Origin: Streptomyces typhae
GTDB taxonomy: Bacteria > Actinomycetota > Actinomycetes > Streptomycetales > Streptomycetaceae
Direction: 5' to 3'
Assembly (NCBI RefSeq): GCF_009755605.1
Contig: NZ_WPNZ01000001.1
Location: 1-64,000, forward strand
Length of the DNA stretch: 64,000 nucleotides
In this document: one piece after another, positions 17,593 to 26,064 of the stretch
Layout of the letters: the number at the start of each line of letters is the position of its first letter
Numbering within the stretch: the stretch's first letter is position 1
Program-made: the position numbers and the translations under genes
The notes under the pieces: model-generated
Told to the model about the DNA's origin: nothing
Database searches by the model: none
The model's input: the letters and a program-made list of their open reading frames with translations, nothing else

Positions 17593-19642
17593 CCGGCCCG
17601 CGCCCGAGCGGACCACCGGCCGCCGCATCCTGAACCTGGGCATCCTCGCCCACATCGACGCGGGCAAGACCAGCCTGACCGAACGGCTGCTGCACACCGC
17701 CGGGGTCATCGACGAGGTCGGCAGCGTCGACGACGGCAGCACCCGCACCGACTCGCTCGCCCTGGAGCGGCAGCGCGGCATCACCATCAGGTCGGCGGTC
17801 GTCTCGTTCGCGATCGACGACGTCACCGTCAACCTCATCGACACCCCCGGCCACCCGGACTTCATCGCCGAGGTCGAGCGGGTCCTGAGCGTGCTCGACG
17901 GCGCCGTGCTCGTCGTGTCCGCCGTGGAGGGCGTCCAGGCGCAGACCCGCGTCCTGATGCGCACGCTGCGCAGACTCGGCATCCCCACGCTCGTGTTCGT
18001 CAACAAGGTGGACCGCGGCGGCGCGGACCCCGAGCGGGTACTCGCCGAACTGGCACGGAAGCTGACGCCTGCCGTCACCCCGCTGGGCACGGTGGAGGCG
18101 CCCGGCACCCGCACGGCGCGCTATGTCCCGTACACCGTCGACGACCCGGTCCGCACCGCCCGCCTGACCGAACTCCTCGCCGACCACGACGACGCGCTGC
18201 TGTCCGCGTACGTCGAGGACGCCGTCCCGCGCCACGACGAACTGCGCACGGCGCTCGCCGGCCAGACCCGGCGGGCCCTGGTCCATCCGGTGCTGTTCGG
18301 CTCGGCCATGACCGGTACCGGCCTCGACGCGCTGACCGGCGCGATCAGGGAACTGCTGCCCGCGGCGGCAGGCTCCGCCGACGGGCCCGTCGCGGGCACT
18401 GTCTTCAAGGTCGAACGCGGCCTCGCGGGCGAGAAGGTGGCGTACGCGCGGATGTTCTCCGGCACGGTGCGCGTACGGGACCGGGTCCGGATCGGCGGGT
18501 CCGCCCACGGAGCCGGGGACAAGGTCACCGGCATCGGCGTCTTCGAGCAGGGCACGGCGGCACCCCGCGATGCCGTCTCGGCCGGGCAGATCGCCCTCCT
18601 GTGGGGGCTGCGCGGCGTACGGATCGGCGATGTGCTCGGCCATGAGCACGACGTACCGGAGCGGCACCGGGCGCGGCACCACTTCGCGCCGCCCACGCTG
18701 GAGACCGTCGTCGAGCCGCGCCGGCCCTCCGACCGGTCCGCGCTGCACTCCGCGCTCACCCAGCTGGCGGAGCAGGACCCGCTGATCGGCCTGCGGCAGG
18801 ACCCGCTGCGGCAGGAGATCTCCGTGTCCCTGTACGGCGAGGTCCAGAAGGAGGTCATCGAGGCCACGCTCGCCGAGGAGTTCGGGGTCGGCACCGACTT
18901 CCGCGAGACCACGACGATCTGTGTGGAGCGGGTCGTCGGCACCGGCGAGGCCGTGGAGATCATCGACACGGACCCGAATCCGTTCCTCGCCACGGTGGGA
19001 CTGCGGGTGGAGCCCGCCCCGGCCGGGTCGGGTGTGGAGTTCCGGCTCGGTGTGGAACTCGGTTCGATGCCGTACGCCTTCTTCAAGGCCGTCGAGGAGA
19101 CGGTCCAGGAGACGTTGCGGCAGGGGCCGCACGGGTGGGAGGTGCCCGACTGCCTCGTCACCATGACGCGCTCCGGGTACTGGCCGCGCCAGAGCCACGC
19201 CCACGCCGTCTTCGACAAGAGCATGTCGAGCACGGCCGGCGACTTCCGCCGGCTCACGCCGCTCGTCCTGATGGACGCGCTGCGGCGGGCGGGGACGCGG
19301 GTGCACGAGCCGATGCACCGGTTCCGGCTCACCGTGCCCGCCGACGTGTTCGGGACGCTGCTGCCCGCCCTCGGACGGCTGCGCGCGGTGCCGCACACGC
19401 CGACGGCGCACGGCTCCTCGTACGTCGTCGACGGAGTGGTGCCCGCCGCGCGGGTGCACGGCCTGGAACAGGCGCTGCCCGGGCTCACCCGGGGCGAGGG
19501 CGAGTTGGAGACCGCCTTCGACCATTACGCGCCGGTCCACGGCACCCCGCCGGGCCGCCCGCGCACGGACCACAATCCGCTCGACCGGAAGGAGTACGTG
19601 CAGCGGGTGACGCGGCGGACGCGCGTGGGCCAGAGCGGATGA
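17537..19642 (+). CDS. Tetracycline-type ribosomal protection GTPase (TetM/OtrA family)
   Basis: A 701-residue EF-G paralogue. G1 is LAHIDAGKTSLTE (about residues 38-50), the switch I region has RGITIRSA, G3 is DTPGHPDF, and G4 is NKVD. Domains II-V follow, and the lack of EF-G-typical motifs together with this length (~640-700) fits TetM/OtrA proteins, which dislodge tetracycline from the ribosome using GTP. A 25-residue Pro/Asp/Arg tail precedes the GTPase core. GTG 17537 has GAGGA 11 bases upstream, a long spacing; an internal start closer to RRILNLGIL is possible. The last ten codons are the first copy of a 32-bp tandem repeat. Other EF-G-like roles are possible, because producer and non-producer streptomycetes carry such genes. 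Confidence 0.85.
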   Translation: MASHPHPQQDPQDSRAAADRPAPERTTGRRILNLGILAHIDAGKTSLTERLLHTAGVIDEVGSVDDGSTRTDSLALERQRGITIRSAVVSFAIDDVTVNLIDTPGHPDFIAEVERVLSVLDGAVLVVSAVEGVQAQTRVLMRTLRRLGIPTLVFVNKVDRGGADPERVLAELARKLTPAVTPLGTVEAPGTRTARYVPYTVDDPVRTARLTELLADHDDALLSAYVEDAVPRHDELRTALAGQTRRALVHPVLFGSAMTGTGLDALTGAIRELLPAAAGSADGPVAGTVFKVERGLAGEKVAYARMFSGTVRVRDRVRIGGSAHGAGDKVTGIGVFEQGTAAPRDAVSAGQIALLWGLRGVRIGDVLGHEHDVPERHRARHHFAPPTLETVVEPRRPSDRSALHSALTQLAEQDPLIGLRQDPLRQEISVSLYGEVQKEVIEATLAEEFGVGTDFRETTTICVERVVGTGEAVEIIDTDPNPFLATVGLRVEPAPAGSGVEFRLGVELGSMPYAFFKAVEETVQETLRQGPHGWEVPDCLVTMTRSGYWPRQSHAHAVFDKSMSSTAGDFRRLTPLVLMDALRRAGTRVHEPMHRFRLTVPADVFGTLLPALGRLRAVPHTPTAHGSSYVVDGVVPAARVHGLEQALPGLTRGEGELETAFDHYAPVHGTPPGRPRTDHNPLDRKEYVQRVTRRTRVGQSG

Positions 19643-19703
19643 CGCGGCGGACACGCGTGGGCCAGAGCGGATGACACGGCGGACGCGCGTGGGGCAGAGC
19701 GGG
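19608..19703. repeat. 32-bp tandem repeat beginning inside the resistance gene
   Basis: Three copies of 32 bp (19608-19639, 19640-19671, 19672-19703), each starting TGACGCGGCGGAC or a one-base variant. Copy 1 encodes the C-terminal TRRTRVGQSG; the TGA at the start of copy 2 is the stop codon. Because 32 is not a multiple of three, gain or loss of copies would move the stop codon. Confidence 0.9.
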
Positions 19704-19711
19704 TGGCGTGG

Positions 19712-20638
19712 TCAGTCGGCGGCCGCGAGTTCCGCGATCGCCCTCGCGTCGAGCAGGGCCCGCAGCCGCTCCTGGTCGGCCAGGATGTTGATCTCGACGA
19801 TCCGGCCGTCCCTGACGGTGAACTCCCCCACGGAGAAGGCCTGCCCGTCGTGCACGGCGATCTGGCCCACCCGGCCGTTGACCAGCGCCAGATAGGTGGT
19901 GGCCGCCAGCGTGGAGAACGAGCGCGCCCCCGCGACCACCTCCGGCGCGCCCCGTACGAACCGGGAGAGCCCCGAGACGTCGCCGCCGTCGGCCCGCAGC
20001 ACCACGTCCGGGTCGAGCAGTTCGAGCAGCGCGTCGAAGTCGCCGCCGCGGGCCGCCGCGAGGAACGCCTCGACGACCTCGCGGTGGCGCGTACGGTCGG
20101 GCCCCGGCTCCGGGGCCGCGACGCGCACCCTGCGGCGGGCCCGGCTCGCCAGCTGGCGGGTCGCGGCCGGGGCCCGCTCGACGATGGGCGCGATGTCGTC
20201 GAACGGCACCGCGAACATGTCGTGCAGCACGAACGCGAGGCGTTCCGCGGGGCTCAGCGTGTCCAGGACGACGAGGAGCGCGAGCCCCACCGAGTCCGAG
20301 AGCAGCGCCTCCTGTTCGGGGTCGACGGCCTCACCGCCGCCCGGCAGCGGGCTGATCTGCGGGTCCGGCACGTGGGTGGCGGGTGCCTCGGTGTCCAGGG
20401 GCTGCTCACCGCGCTGCTTGCGCGACCTCAGCAGATCCAGGCAGACCCGGCCGACGACCGTGGTGAGCCAGCCGCCGAGGTTCTCCACCCGCTCGTCGTC
20501 GGTGCGGCTGAGCTTCAGCCAGGTCTCCTGCACGGCGTCCTCGGCCTCGCTGAGGGACCCGAGCATGCGGTAGGCGACGGCCTTCAGACGGGGCCTGTGC
20601 TCCTCGAACCGCGTCGCCAGAAGCTCTCCTGCGTTCAT
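19712..20638 (-). CDS. ECF41-type (SigJ-like) RNA polymerase sigma factor with SnoaL-like C-terminal domain
   Basis: A 308-residue sigma factor. Region 2 is in AYRMLGSLSEAEDAVQETWL, region 4 is in LSPAERLAFVLHDMF and DDIAPIV. The C-terminal ~110 residues (EVVEAFLAAARGGDFDALLELLDPDV onward) form an NTF2/SnoaL-like fold that controls activity in ECF41 sigmas instead of an anti-sigma factor. The usual DGGGK motif reads ADGGDVSG. ECF41 genes commonly neighbour a carboxymuconolactone decarboxylase-type or oxidoreductase target. None is adjacent here; the next gene encodes a HAD hydrolase. A matching ECF41 promoter lies just upstream (20675-20702), so autoregulation is likely. Confidence 0.92.
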   Translation of the reverse strand: MNAGELLATRFEEHRPRLKAVAYRMLGSLSEAEDAVQETWLKLSRTDDERVENLGGWLTTVVGRVCLDLLRSRKQRGEQPLDTEAPATHVPDPQISPLPGGGEAVDPEQEALLSDSVGLALLVVLDTLSPAERLAFVLHDMFAVPFDDIAPIVERAPAATRQLASRARRRVRVAAPEPGPDRTRHREVVEAFLAAARGGDFDALLELLDPDVVLRADGGDVSGLSRFVRGAPEVVAGARSFSTLAATTYLALVNGRVGQIAVHDGQAFSVGEFTVRDGRIVEINILADQERLRALLDARAIAELAAAD

Positions 20639-20674
20639 ACGTCACATTCCTCCGTCGCGATCCGTCATAGCAAT

Positions 20675-20702
20675 GACGCATCCGCAACCTATCCGTGTGA
20701 CA
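20675..20702 (-). promoter_or_regulatory. ECF41-type promoter of the sigma gene
   Basis: Read on the minus strand: TGTCACA (20702-20696), 17 bases, CGTC (20678-20675). This matches the known ECF41 promoter consensus (TGTCACA near -35 and CGTC near -10). It lies 37 bases ahead of the ATG. Confidence 0.65.
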
Positions 20703-20780
20703 GGGAGACTCCGCCGTGGACCCCAGCAGGAAGCGCCCCGACGCCGTACGGCCGTGCGACTCGGGGTGGGGGCGTGCCGT

Positions 20781-21470
20781 TCAGTCGAGCAGCGTGCCGA
20801 GGGCCGACCGCAGATCGTCCGGTTCCCGGTACCGAAGACCCGTCATGCCGAGGGCGACGGCCGCGGCCACGTTCTCCTCGCGGTCGTCCACGAACAGGCA
20901 GCGGGTGATGTCCGCACCCACGCGGGCGGCAGCTGTCTCGTAGATACGAGGGTCCGGCTTCACGACGCCGAGCACCGCGCTGGAGACCACGTCGTCCACG
21001 ACCCGGTCCAGGCCGAGGAGCGCCAGGTCCTCGTCGAGCCAGGGCGTGGCGTTGGTGACGATCGACACCGGTATGTGCGTGCGGGCGCGGCGCAGCAGGC
21101 CGACGACCGTCTGGTCGGCTCGGAACTTCGAGTCGGCGAGCGCGTCGCCGAGTTCGCGCCCGTGCGCCGGGGTGAGTCCGTGCTCGCGCGTCAGCCCGGC
21201 GGCGATCGACTCGATCCACTCCGTCCTGCCGATGCGTCCGAGCATCAGGGGCAGGTCGGTCTCGGGGGCGAAGGCGATCGCCGCGGTGGCGCCGCCGGGC
21301 AGGCCGGCGGCGCGTTCGAGCTCGGTGAGGTCCGCCATGTCGTAGAAGCGGATGACGCCGTCGAGGTCGGTGAGGACGGCGTCGAAGGGGTGCCGTGCCC
21401 TGTCGCGCCGTCCTGCGCTGCTCCTCGCCACCGCCCCGCCGCCGTCGCCGTCGCCGTCGTTCTGGTTCAT
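20781..21470 (-). CDS. HAD-superfamily hydrolase
   Basis: A 229-residue HAD phosphatase. The nucleophile motif is AVLTDLDGVI (about residues 27-36), motif II is SIVTNAT, and motifs III/IV are GVVKPDPRIYE and CLFVDDREENV. The cap region between motifs I and II is helical, as in subfamily IA phosphatases. The substrate is unknown. The ATG overlaps the stop of the lipoprotein gene by four bases (ATGA), and GGGGAGAG precedes it, so these two are a coupled pair. The N-terminus has a Gly/Asp low-complexity run (DGDGDGGG). Confidence 0.88.
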   Translation of the reverse strand: MNQNDGDGDGGGAVARSSAGRRDRARHPFDAVLTDLDGVIRFYDMADLTELERAAGLPGGATAAIAFAPETDLPLMLGRIGRTEWIESIAAGLTREHGLTPAHGRELGDALADSKFRADQTVVGLLRRARTHIPVSIVTNATPWLDEDLALLGLDRVVDDVVSSAVLGVVKPDPRIYETAAARVGADITRCLFVDDREENVAAAVALGMTGLRYREPDDLRSALGTLLD

Positions 21471-22480
21471 CTCTCCCCTTCGAGCACGTCGCGCACGGTC
21501 GCCCGTACCCGTTCCTGGTCGGCGCGCACCGCCTCGTACGCGGGCCGGTGCCGGTCGATGTCGCGGCGCTGCAGTTGCGCGGTGACGCTCCACCACACGC
21601 CCGCGGTGTTGTGCTCGCGCTTGCACTCGATGTCGGCGACGGCCGTGTCCCGTTCGCGTCGTGTGCGCCGGGTGTCGCCGTCGTCGCCCCTGCCCCACGC
21701 CTTGTCCCTGGAGGCGGCCTCCGGGCTCGCGTACCGCTTGAAGCCCTTGTCGGCGAGGCAGTCGGCCCAGGTGTCCAGAGCGTGCCGCATGCGCGCGTCC
21801 TCGGCGACCGCCTCGGCCACGGCCGCGCCGCGGTCGCCGACGTACGTCGACATGCGGGTCTCGTTCCTGACGTCCGCCTGCACGCGTCGTGAGCCGTCCT
21901 GTTCGCAGCCGCCCTCGGGTGTGCCGCGCCCGCCGAAGCCGTTCAGTGCCGCGTGCTCCTTCTGAGTGACCAGGCGCCCTTTGGGGGCGTGCGCCTTGTG
22001 GAACCTGTCGAACGCGTCACGGTCGAGGCCATAGCCCCTTTTGCGTGCCCCTTCGAGGTCCAGGGAGCCGTACAGAGTCGTCATCGTGACCACGGCGTGC
22101 TGGGTGACGGCCAACGGCTCGAGCCTCTGCTCGTGCCACTGCCGTGGGAAGTCGGGGAAGCCGTGGGATCTCATGCACCGCTGGGTGAGGCGGGCTGCCG
22201 CCTGCTCCTCACGGGCGAAGTCACGGCTGCTGAACTCGTACCGGTCGAAAGGGAGCGGCGGCATGTCCTTGTCGTCGTCGACCTCGGGCACCCCGGAGCC
22301 GTGCGCCGCGTCCGCGCCACGGCCCCTGCCGTCCTGCTCGGCCGCGCACCCCACGCATCCCAGGAGCGCCGCCACGGTCACGGCCACTCCCGCGGCCGCC
22401 CGCCGCGCCTCGTGGGCGCACCGGGTCCCGCATGCCCTCCGGGCCCCTCGCGCGCCCGCAGCCCCCCGCTTCGGCTCCAT
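21467..22480 (-). CDS. Putative lipoprotein of unknown function
   Basis: A 337-residue protein. After a basic N-terminus comes a hydrophobic stretch (GVAVTVAALLGCVGC) ending at a lipobox-like Cys around residue 44-47, so it is probably anchored outside the membrane. The mature part is charged and rich in Arg, Asp and His, with several Cys residues and a repeated theme of R-C-M/C-L (QRCMRSHGF, ADCLADKGF) that recurs in secreted actinobacterial proteins of unknown role. I do not recognise a catalytic motif. ATG 22480 is preferred over an upstream start. It is cotranscribed with the HAD hydrolase gene. Confidence 0.75.
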   Translation of the reverse strand: MEPKRGAAGARGARRACGTRCAHEARRAAAGVAVTVAALLGCVGCAAEQDGRGRGADAAHGSGVPEVDDDKDMPPLPFDRYEFSSRDFAREEQAAARLTQRCMRSHGFPDFPRQWHEQRLEPLAVTQHAVVTMTTLYGSLDLEGARKRGYGLDRDAFDRFHKAHAPKGRLVTQKEHAALNGFGGRGTPEGGCEQDGSRRVQADVRNETRMSTYVGDRGAAVAEAVAEDARMRHALDTWADCLADKGFKRYASPEAASRDKAWGRGDDGDTRRTRRERDTAVADIECKREHNTAGVWWSVTAQLQRRDIDRHRPAYEAVRADQERVRATVRDVLEGER

Positions 22481-22641
22481 GCTCAGGACCCTATCCGCAC
22501 CCACTGACAGGCGGCAGGCGCCGCCCTCCGCCGTCGCCCGGGGCGCCTCCCCCGTCGCCCGGGGCGCGCACGTGCCGCCGGCCCGCAGCGCTCACGTCGT
22601 GCCGTCGCCGGCGGCTCACGCGCCGTCGCCCGACGCGGGCA

Positions 22642-23022
22642 TCACCCGAGTGGCGGCTTCCGTCCGGCGTCCTGGCCGGTGTCCACGAGGGGCGTGGACT
22701 TCGGGTCGTCGGCGGGTTCGGCGCCCGTACCGGCCCTGATGTCCGGCGCGGCGGGCTTCGGCCCGGGCTTGAGGTCGCGCCGGGTCAGATGCCCGCGCTT
22801 GTGCTTGCTCTTGTAGCCGCGGGCCGCCCGCGCCTTCTCCTGCGGCTCGTCGACCACACACGCTTCGCACTCGGGGTTTCGGCAAGGGCCGGGGGCCCAC
22901 ACCGGGACGTACGCCCCGAGCACCTTGCGTCGTTTGATGGCCGTACCGACTGGCCGTCCGCAGTGCGTACACACCGGTTCGCTCTGCGGACGGGGGCCGG
23001 ACCGGCGTCCGTCGCTGCCCAT
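22642..23022 (-). CDS. Small zinc-ribbon-like protein
   Basis: A 126-residue basic protein with two Cys pairs (PVCTHCGRPV and CRNPECEACVV) that can bind one zinc. A Lys/Arg-rich stretch (RGYKSKHKRGHLTRRDLK) follows, then a Pro/Asp tail. It may bind nucleic acid. No named family is recognised. Spacing to the neighbours (44 bases from the DHFR-like gene, 161 from the lipoprotein gene) leaves room for its own promoter. Confidence 0.7.
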   Translation of the reverse strand: MGSDGRRSGPRPQSEPVCTHCGRPVGTAIKRRKVLGAYVPVWAPGPCRNPECEACVVDEPQEKARAARGYKSKHKRGHLTRRDLKPGPKPAAPDIRAGTGAEPADDPKSTPLVDTGQDAGRKPPLG

Positions 23023-23066
23023 GGCCTCAGGATATGGCGGTTCCCCGAGGCCGGACAGTGCAGCGG

Positions 23067-23666
23067 TCAGCTCTGCGCGCGCTTGCGGGAGTACGTACGG
23101 ACGACGACGCCGTTGCCGAAGACCCGGGAGGAGGTCAGCTCGAACTCGCCGACCGCGGACTCCACGCCCTCGAACATCGGCATGCCCGAGCCGAGCAGCA
23201 CCGGGTAGGTCTTCAGGACGAGCTCGTCGACCTCGCCGATCAGCTGGCCCGCGACGCGCGCGCCGCCGCAGAGCCAGATGCCGAGTTCGCCGTCCTCGGC
23301 CTTGAGCGCACGGACCTTGCCGACGAGGTCGTCGGCGATGATCTCGACGTTCGGGTCGGGCGACGTACCGAGGCTGCGCGAGGCGACGTACTCCCGCAGG
23401 TGGCCGTACGGGCTCGGCATGTTCTCGTCCAGGCCGAGCTGATAGCTGCCCATGCCCTGGACGACGGTGTCGAACTTCTGGTTCGCCACGCCGTCGCCGA
23501 AGCCGAGGAAACGGCGGCCGGCGGCAGAGACCGTCTCCGGATACTCCGTCTTGAGGAACTCCAGGAACTCCTCGTCCACGAACGGCATGAAGGAGTTGGC
23601 GTCCCCGCTCGGGTCGCCGATGAACCCGTCGATGGAGACGGCGACGAAGTAGGTGAGCTTTCGCAA
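23067..23666 (-). CDS. Dihydrofolate reductase-like (RibD C-terminal) protein
   Basis: A 199-residue protein with the RibD/DHFR-like fold: the N-terminal strand KLTYFVAVSIDGFI, a central NADPH loop (IWLCGGARVAGQLI), and the C-terminal LVLKTYPVLLGSGMPMF. Such proteins are very common in Streptomyces and are annotated as dihydrofolate reductase family, but few have a known substrate. Start TTG 23666, with AAAGAG seven bases upstream. A short inverted repeat TGACT-5-AGTCA lies at 23698-23712, in the likely promoter region. Confidence 0.9.
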   Translation of the reverse strand: MRKLTYFVAVSIDGFIGDPSGDANSFMPFVDEEFLEFLKTEYPETVSAAGRRFLGFGDGVANQKFDTVVQGMGSYQLGLDENMPSPYGHLREYVASRSLGTSPDPNVEIIADDLVGKVRALKAEDGELGIWLCGGARVAGQLIGEVDELVLKTYPVLLGSGMPMFEGVESAVGEFELTSSRVFGNGVVVRTYSRKRAQS

Positions 23667-23750
23667 GCTGAATCTCTTTCCGCAGGTGACAAAGGCCTGA
23701 CTACTTCAGTCATAGTGGTACAGGTGCAGTGGTTTGGCAACCCCTCCGGG

Positions 23751-23860
23751 TCTGGTTCTTCGGGTCTGGTTCTTCTGGTCCGGTTCTTCGGTCCCGGTTC
23801 TTCGGGGCTGGCTCTTCGGGCTGGCTCTTCGGAGTCGGTTCTCCGGTCGGCACTCCGGTC
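23751..23860. repeat. GGTTCTTCGGGTCT-type short tandem repeats
   Basis: Seven to eight imperfect copies of a 12-15 base unit (CTGGTTCTTCGG and variants such as CTGGCTCTTCGG). It fills the gap between the DHFR-like gene promoter and the terminator of the acetyltransferase gene. No coding signal is seen. Confidence 0.8.
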
Positions 23861-23865
23861 GGCTC

Positions 23866-23895
23866 TCGGGGCCGGTGCGAAGAAAACGGCCCCGA
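23866..23895 (-). terminator. Terminator of the acetyltransferase gene
   Basis: TCGGGGCCG (23866-23874), 12-base loop, CGGCCCCGA (23887-23895): a 9-bp stem, 42 bases after the GNAT stop. Confidence 0.6.
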
Positions 23896-23936
23896 AACCG
23901 GATCCTCCGGTCCCGGGGCCGCCGGGGCCCTGGCGC

Positions 23937-24536
23937 TCACTCCGCCCGCGGTTCCCGCCACATCGGCCACATCCGCGGCCCCTCCGGCAGGTCGAGCGCG
24001 CTGCCGATATCGGCGAACCCGAGCCGCAGATACAGCTCTCTGCTGCGCGCGCTGCTCGCCTCCAGGTAGGCATGCAGGCCCTCCCGGTCGCACCGTTCGA
24101 GCACCGAGGCCACGAGCGCCGAACCCAGGCCCTGCCCCTGTCGCTCCGGCTTCACGGCGATCATGTGCAGATACTGGTGCGGGCGGTCGGCCGGATGGAT
24201 CTCCGACGTCAACTGGCCGATCACCTCGATCCGTTCGTTGTCCGGGTCGACGGCGCTCCGCAGCAGCGCGGGCCCCTCCTCACCGTCCTCGTGCGCGGCA
24301 CCGGCGGGCACCGACCACCACAGCGCGGCGGCCGAGCCGTCCTCCGCGACGTCCACATGGCCCTCCGCGAACGCGAGGTCGAGGAAGGCGCCCATCAGCG
24401 CGCCGTGCCGGTCGCGCCGCCGCTCCTCGTCCGGGAACAGCCAACTGCTCACCGGGTCCCGCATGAACGCCTCGTCGAGCAGCCGGATCACGTCCGCCCG
24501 GTCGCTCTCGTCGGCTCTCCGGATCGCCACACCCAC
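23937..24536 (-). CDS. GNAT-family N-acetyltransferase
   Basis: A 199-residue GNAT acetyltransferase. It begins VGVAIRRADESDRADVIRLLDEAF, and the acetyl-CoA-binding motif A is HMIAVKPERQGQGLGSALV (the Q/R-x-x-G-x-G/A loop), followed by RLGFADIG. The acceptor substrate is unknown. GTG 24536 is chosen because GGGGAGAAG precedes it; the open frame upstream lacks a ribosome site. It is a single gene. Confidence 0.88.
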   Translation of the reverse strand: MGVAIRRADESDRADVIRLLDEAFMRDPVSSWLFPDEERRRDRHGALMGAFLDLAFAEGHVDVAEDGSAAALWWSVPAGAAHEDGEEGPALLRSAVDPDNERIEVIGQLTSEIHPADRPHQYLHMIAVKPERQGQGLGSALVASVLERCDREGLHAYLEASSARSRELYLRLGFADIGSALDLPEGPRMWPMWREPRAE

Positions 24537-24749
24537 GACTTCTCCCCTTCGCCCGGCGGTCCGCAACTCCCGCCCCAGCTCTGCCGCTTGCAGCCTAAGT
24601 GACCGCGCCGGGCGCGACGACGGGCCCCGCACCTCCGGTTTCCGGCCGTGGCACGAGGCCCGTCGTCCCGTCGCGAGGCGCCCTGCGGGGGGGGCGCGGC
24701 GCTGCCGGGCGGCAGTGCGGCGGCCCACCCTCCGGACGCCTCGTAACCG

Positions 24750-24783
24750 CCCGGCGGGGCGCCCCCTCACACGCCCCGCCGGG
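24750..24783 (-). terminator. Terminator of the polyprenyl synthase gene, in a 321-base gap
   Basis: CCCGGCGGGGCG (24750-24761), 10-base loop, CGCCCCGCCGGG (24772-24783). The gap 24537-24857 has no gene. It also holds a second inverted repeat, GACGACGGGCC/GGCCCGTCGTC (24616-24667), and short GTCGGTACGGCC-like repeats near 24830-24870. Confidence 0.75.
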
Positions 24784-24857
24784 ACTTCCTCAACCCGTCA
24801 CCACGGCCTCGAAGTCACTACGGCGTCGGCATCGCACCGATGTCGGTACGGCCTTTG

Positions 24858-25934
24858 TCAGTACGGCCTCCGCGTCACGTACTCCGCGAGCGCCAGGAGG
24901 CCGCCCGCCCGCTCGGGGTCGGGCACCGCGCGGGCGAGGTCCCCGAGCGCCCGGGACATCCGGTCCGCGGCGTGCGACTGCGCCCAGTCCCTGCCACCGG
25001 CCCGCTCCACGGCCTGCGCCACCAGCTCCGGATCGCCCACGGCTGTCAGCCGTCCCCGGCCGTACAGACCGGCGAGCGCCGCGCCCTCCGGTGTCCCGGA
25101 GGCCAGCGCGGCGACCACCGGGAGCGACTTCTTGCGCACGGCGAGGTCCGTGCGCGCGGGCCTGCCCGTCCGCGCGGGGTCTCCCCAGATGCCGATCACG
25201 TCGTCGATGAGCTGGAAGGCGAGGCCGGCCTGACGGCCGAAGCCGTCGAGGGCCGCGGCCGTCTCGGCCCCCGCCCCCGCGTACACCGCGCCGATCGCGC
25301 AGGCGCAGCCGAGCAGCGCGCCCGTCCTGGCCTCGACCATGCCGAGGCACTCCTCCAGGGAGACCTCCTGGGGCGCCCGGCCCTCCAGGTCGCAGTCCGT
25401 GCGCTGTCCCGCGCAGAGTTCGACGACGCAGGCGGCCAGGCGGGCGGCCGCCGCCGGGGCCCCGGGGTGCGGGTCCTCGGCGAGCAGTCGCTGCGCCAGC
25501 GCCTGCAGGGCGTCACCGGCGAGGATCGCGTCGGTGTCGCCGAACACCGTCCAGGCGGTGGGGCGGTGCCGACGCGTGGTGTCGCGGTCCATGACGTCGT
25601 CGTGCAGCAGGGTGAAGTTGTGCGTCAGCTCCACGGCCGTGGCGGCCCTGATCGCGCTCAGCGGGTCGCCGCCGAGGGCCCGCACCGCGGTCAGTACGAG
25701 GGCCGGCCTGACGGCCTTGCCCGCGTTACCGGCCGCGGGCGTCCCGTCGGCGTGCTCCCAGCCGAAGTGGTACAGCGCGATCCGGCGCAGGGAACCCGGC
25801 AGCGAGTCGACCGCCGCGCGCAGCTCCGGGTCGACGCGCAGCCGCGCCGACGCCAGGATCTCGGCGGCCTCGTGCTCGTCCGCCGGTCCCCGGGGCCGGG
25901 GCGCGCGTTCCCTCATGTCCGTGGTGTCCGTCAT
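24858..25934 (-). CDS. Polyprenyl (isoprenyl) diphosphate synthase, probable encapsulin cargo
   Basis: A 358-residue trans-isoprenyl diphosphate synthase. The first Asp-rich motif is HDDVMDRD (DDVMD at residues 112-116), an Arg follows in DTTRRHR, and the second is QLIDDVIGIWGDP (DDVIG at 244-248, so the second motif ends in Gly instead of Asp, as in several actinobacterial GGPP-type synthases). The N-terminal ~25 residues (MTDTTDMRERAPRPRGPAD) are disordered. It is encoded 130 bases downstream of a family 2B encapsulin shell gene on the same strand, and polyprenyl transferases are a known cargo class of family 2 encapsulins. Product chain length is not readable. The cargo tag is inferred to be the disordered head. 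Confidence 0.9.
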   Translation of the reverse strand: MTDTTDMRERAPRPRGPADEHEAAEILASARLRVDPELRAAVDSLPGSLRRIALYHFGWEHADGTPAAGNAGKAVRPALVLTAVRALGGDPLSAIRAATAVELTHNFTLLHDDVMDRDTTRRHRPTAWTVFGDTDAILAGDALQALAQRLLAEDPHPGAPAAAARLAACVVELCAGQRTDCDLEGRAPQEVSLEECLGMVEARTGALLGCACAIGAVYAGAGAETAAALDGFGRQAGLAFQLIDDVIGIWGDPARTGRPARTDLAVRKKSLPVVAALASGTPEGAALAGLYGRGRLTAVGDPELVAQAVERAGGRDWAQSHAADRMSRALGDLARAVPDPERAGGLLALAEYVTRRPY

Positions 25935-25984
25935 GGACTTCCTCCGGCGGGAGGGCGGACGGTGGCGGTTCCTGGGCCTGTGGG

Positions 25985-26021
25985 CGCGTACGCCGGGGGT
26001 CTACCCGCCTCGGCGTACGCG
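25985..26021 (-). promoter_or_regulatory. Hairpin between shell and cargo genes
   Basis: CGCGTACGCCG (25985-25995), 15-base loop, CGGCGTACGCG (26011-26021): perfect 11-bp arms in the 130-base gap between encapsulin and polyprenyl synthase genes. It could lower cargo expression relative to shell by partial termination, or protect the shell mRNA. Confidence 0.5.
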
Positions 26022-26064
26022 GACACGGACAGCGCTCGGCCGCCCGTGGAGGCGAGGCCTCGCC

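Noticed and set aside
17429..19654. A 741-codon minus-strand frame opposite the ribosomal protection gene
   Set aside because: It mirrors the codon bias of the sense gene and has the His/Arg/Val-rich composition typical of antisense frames.
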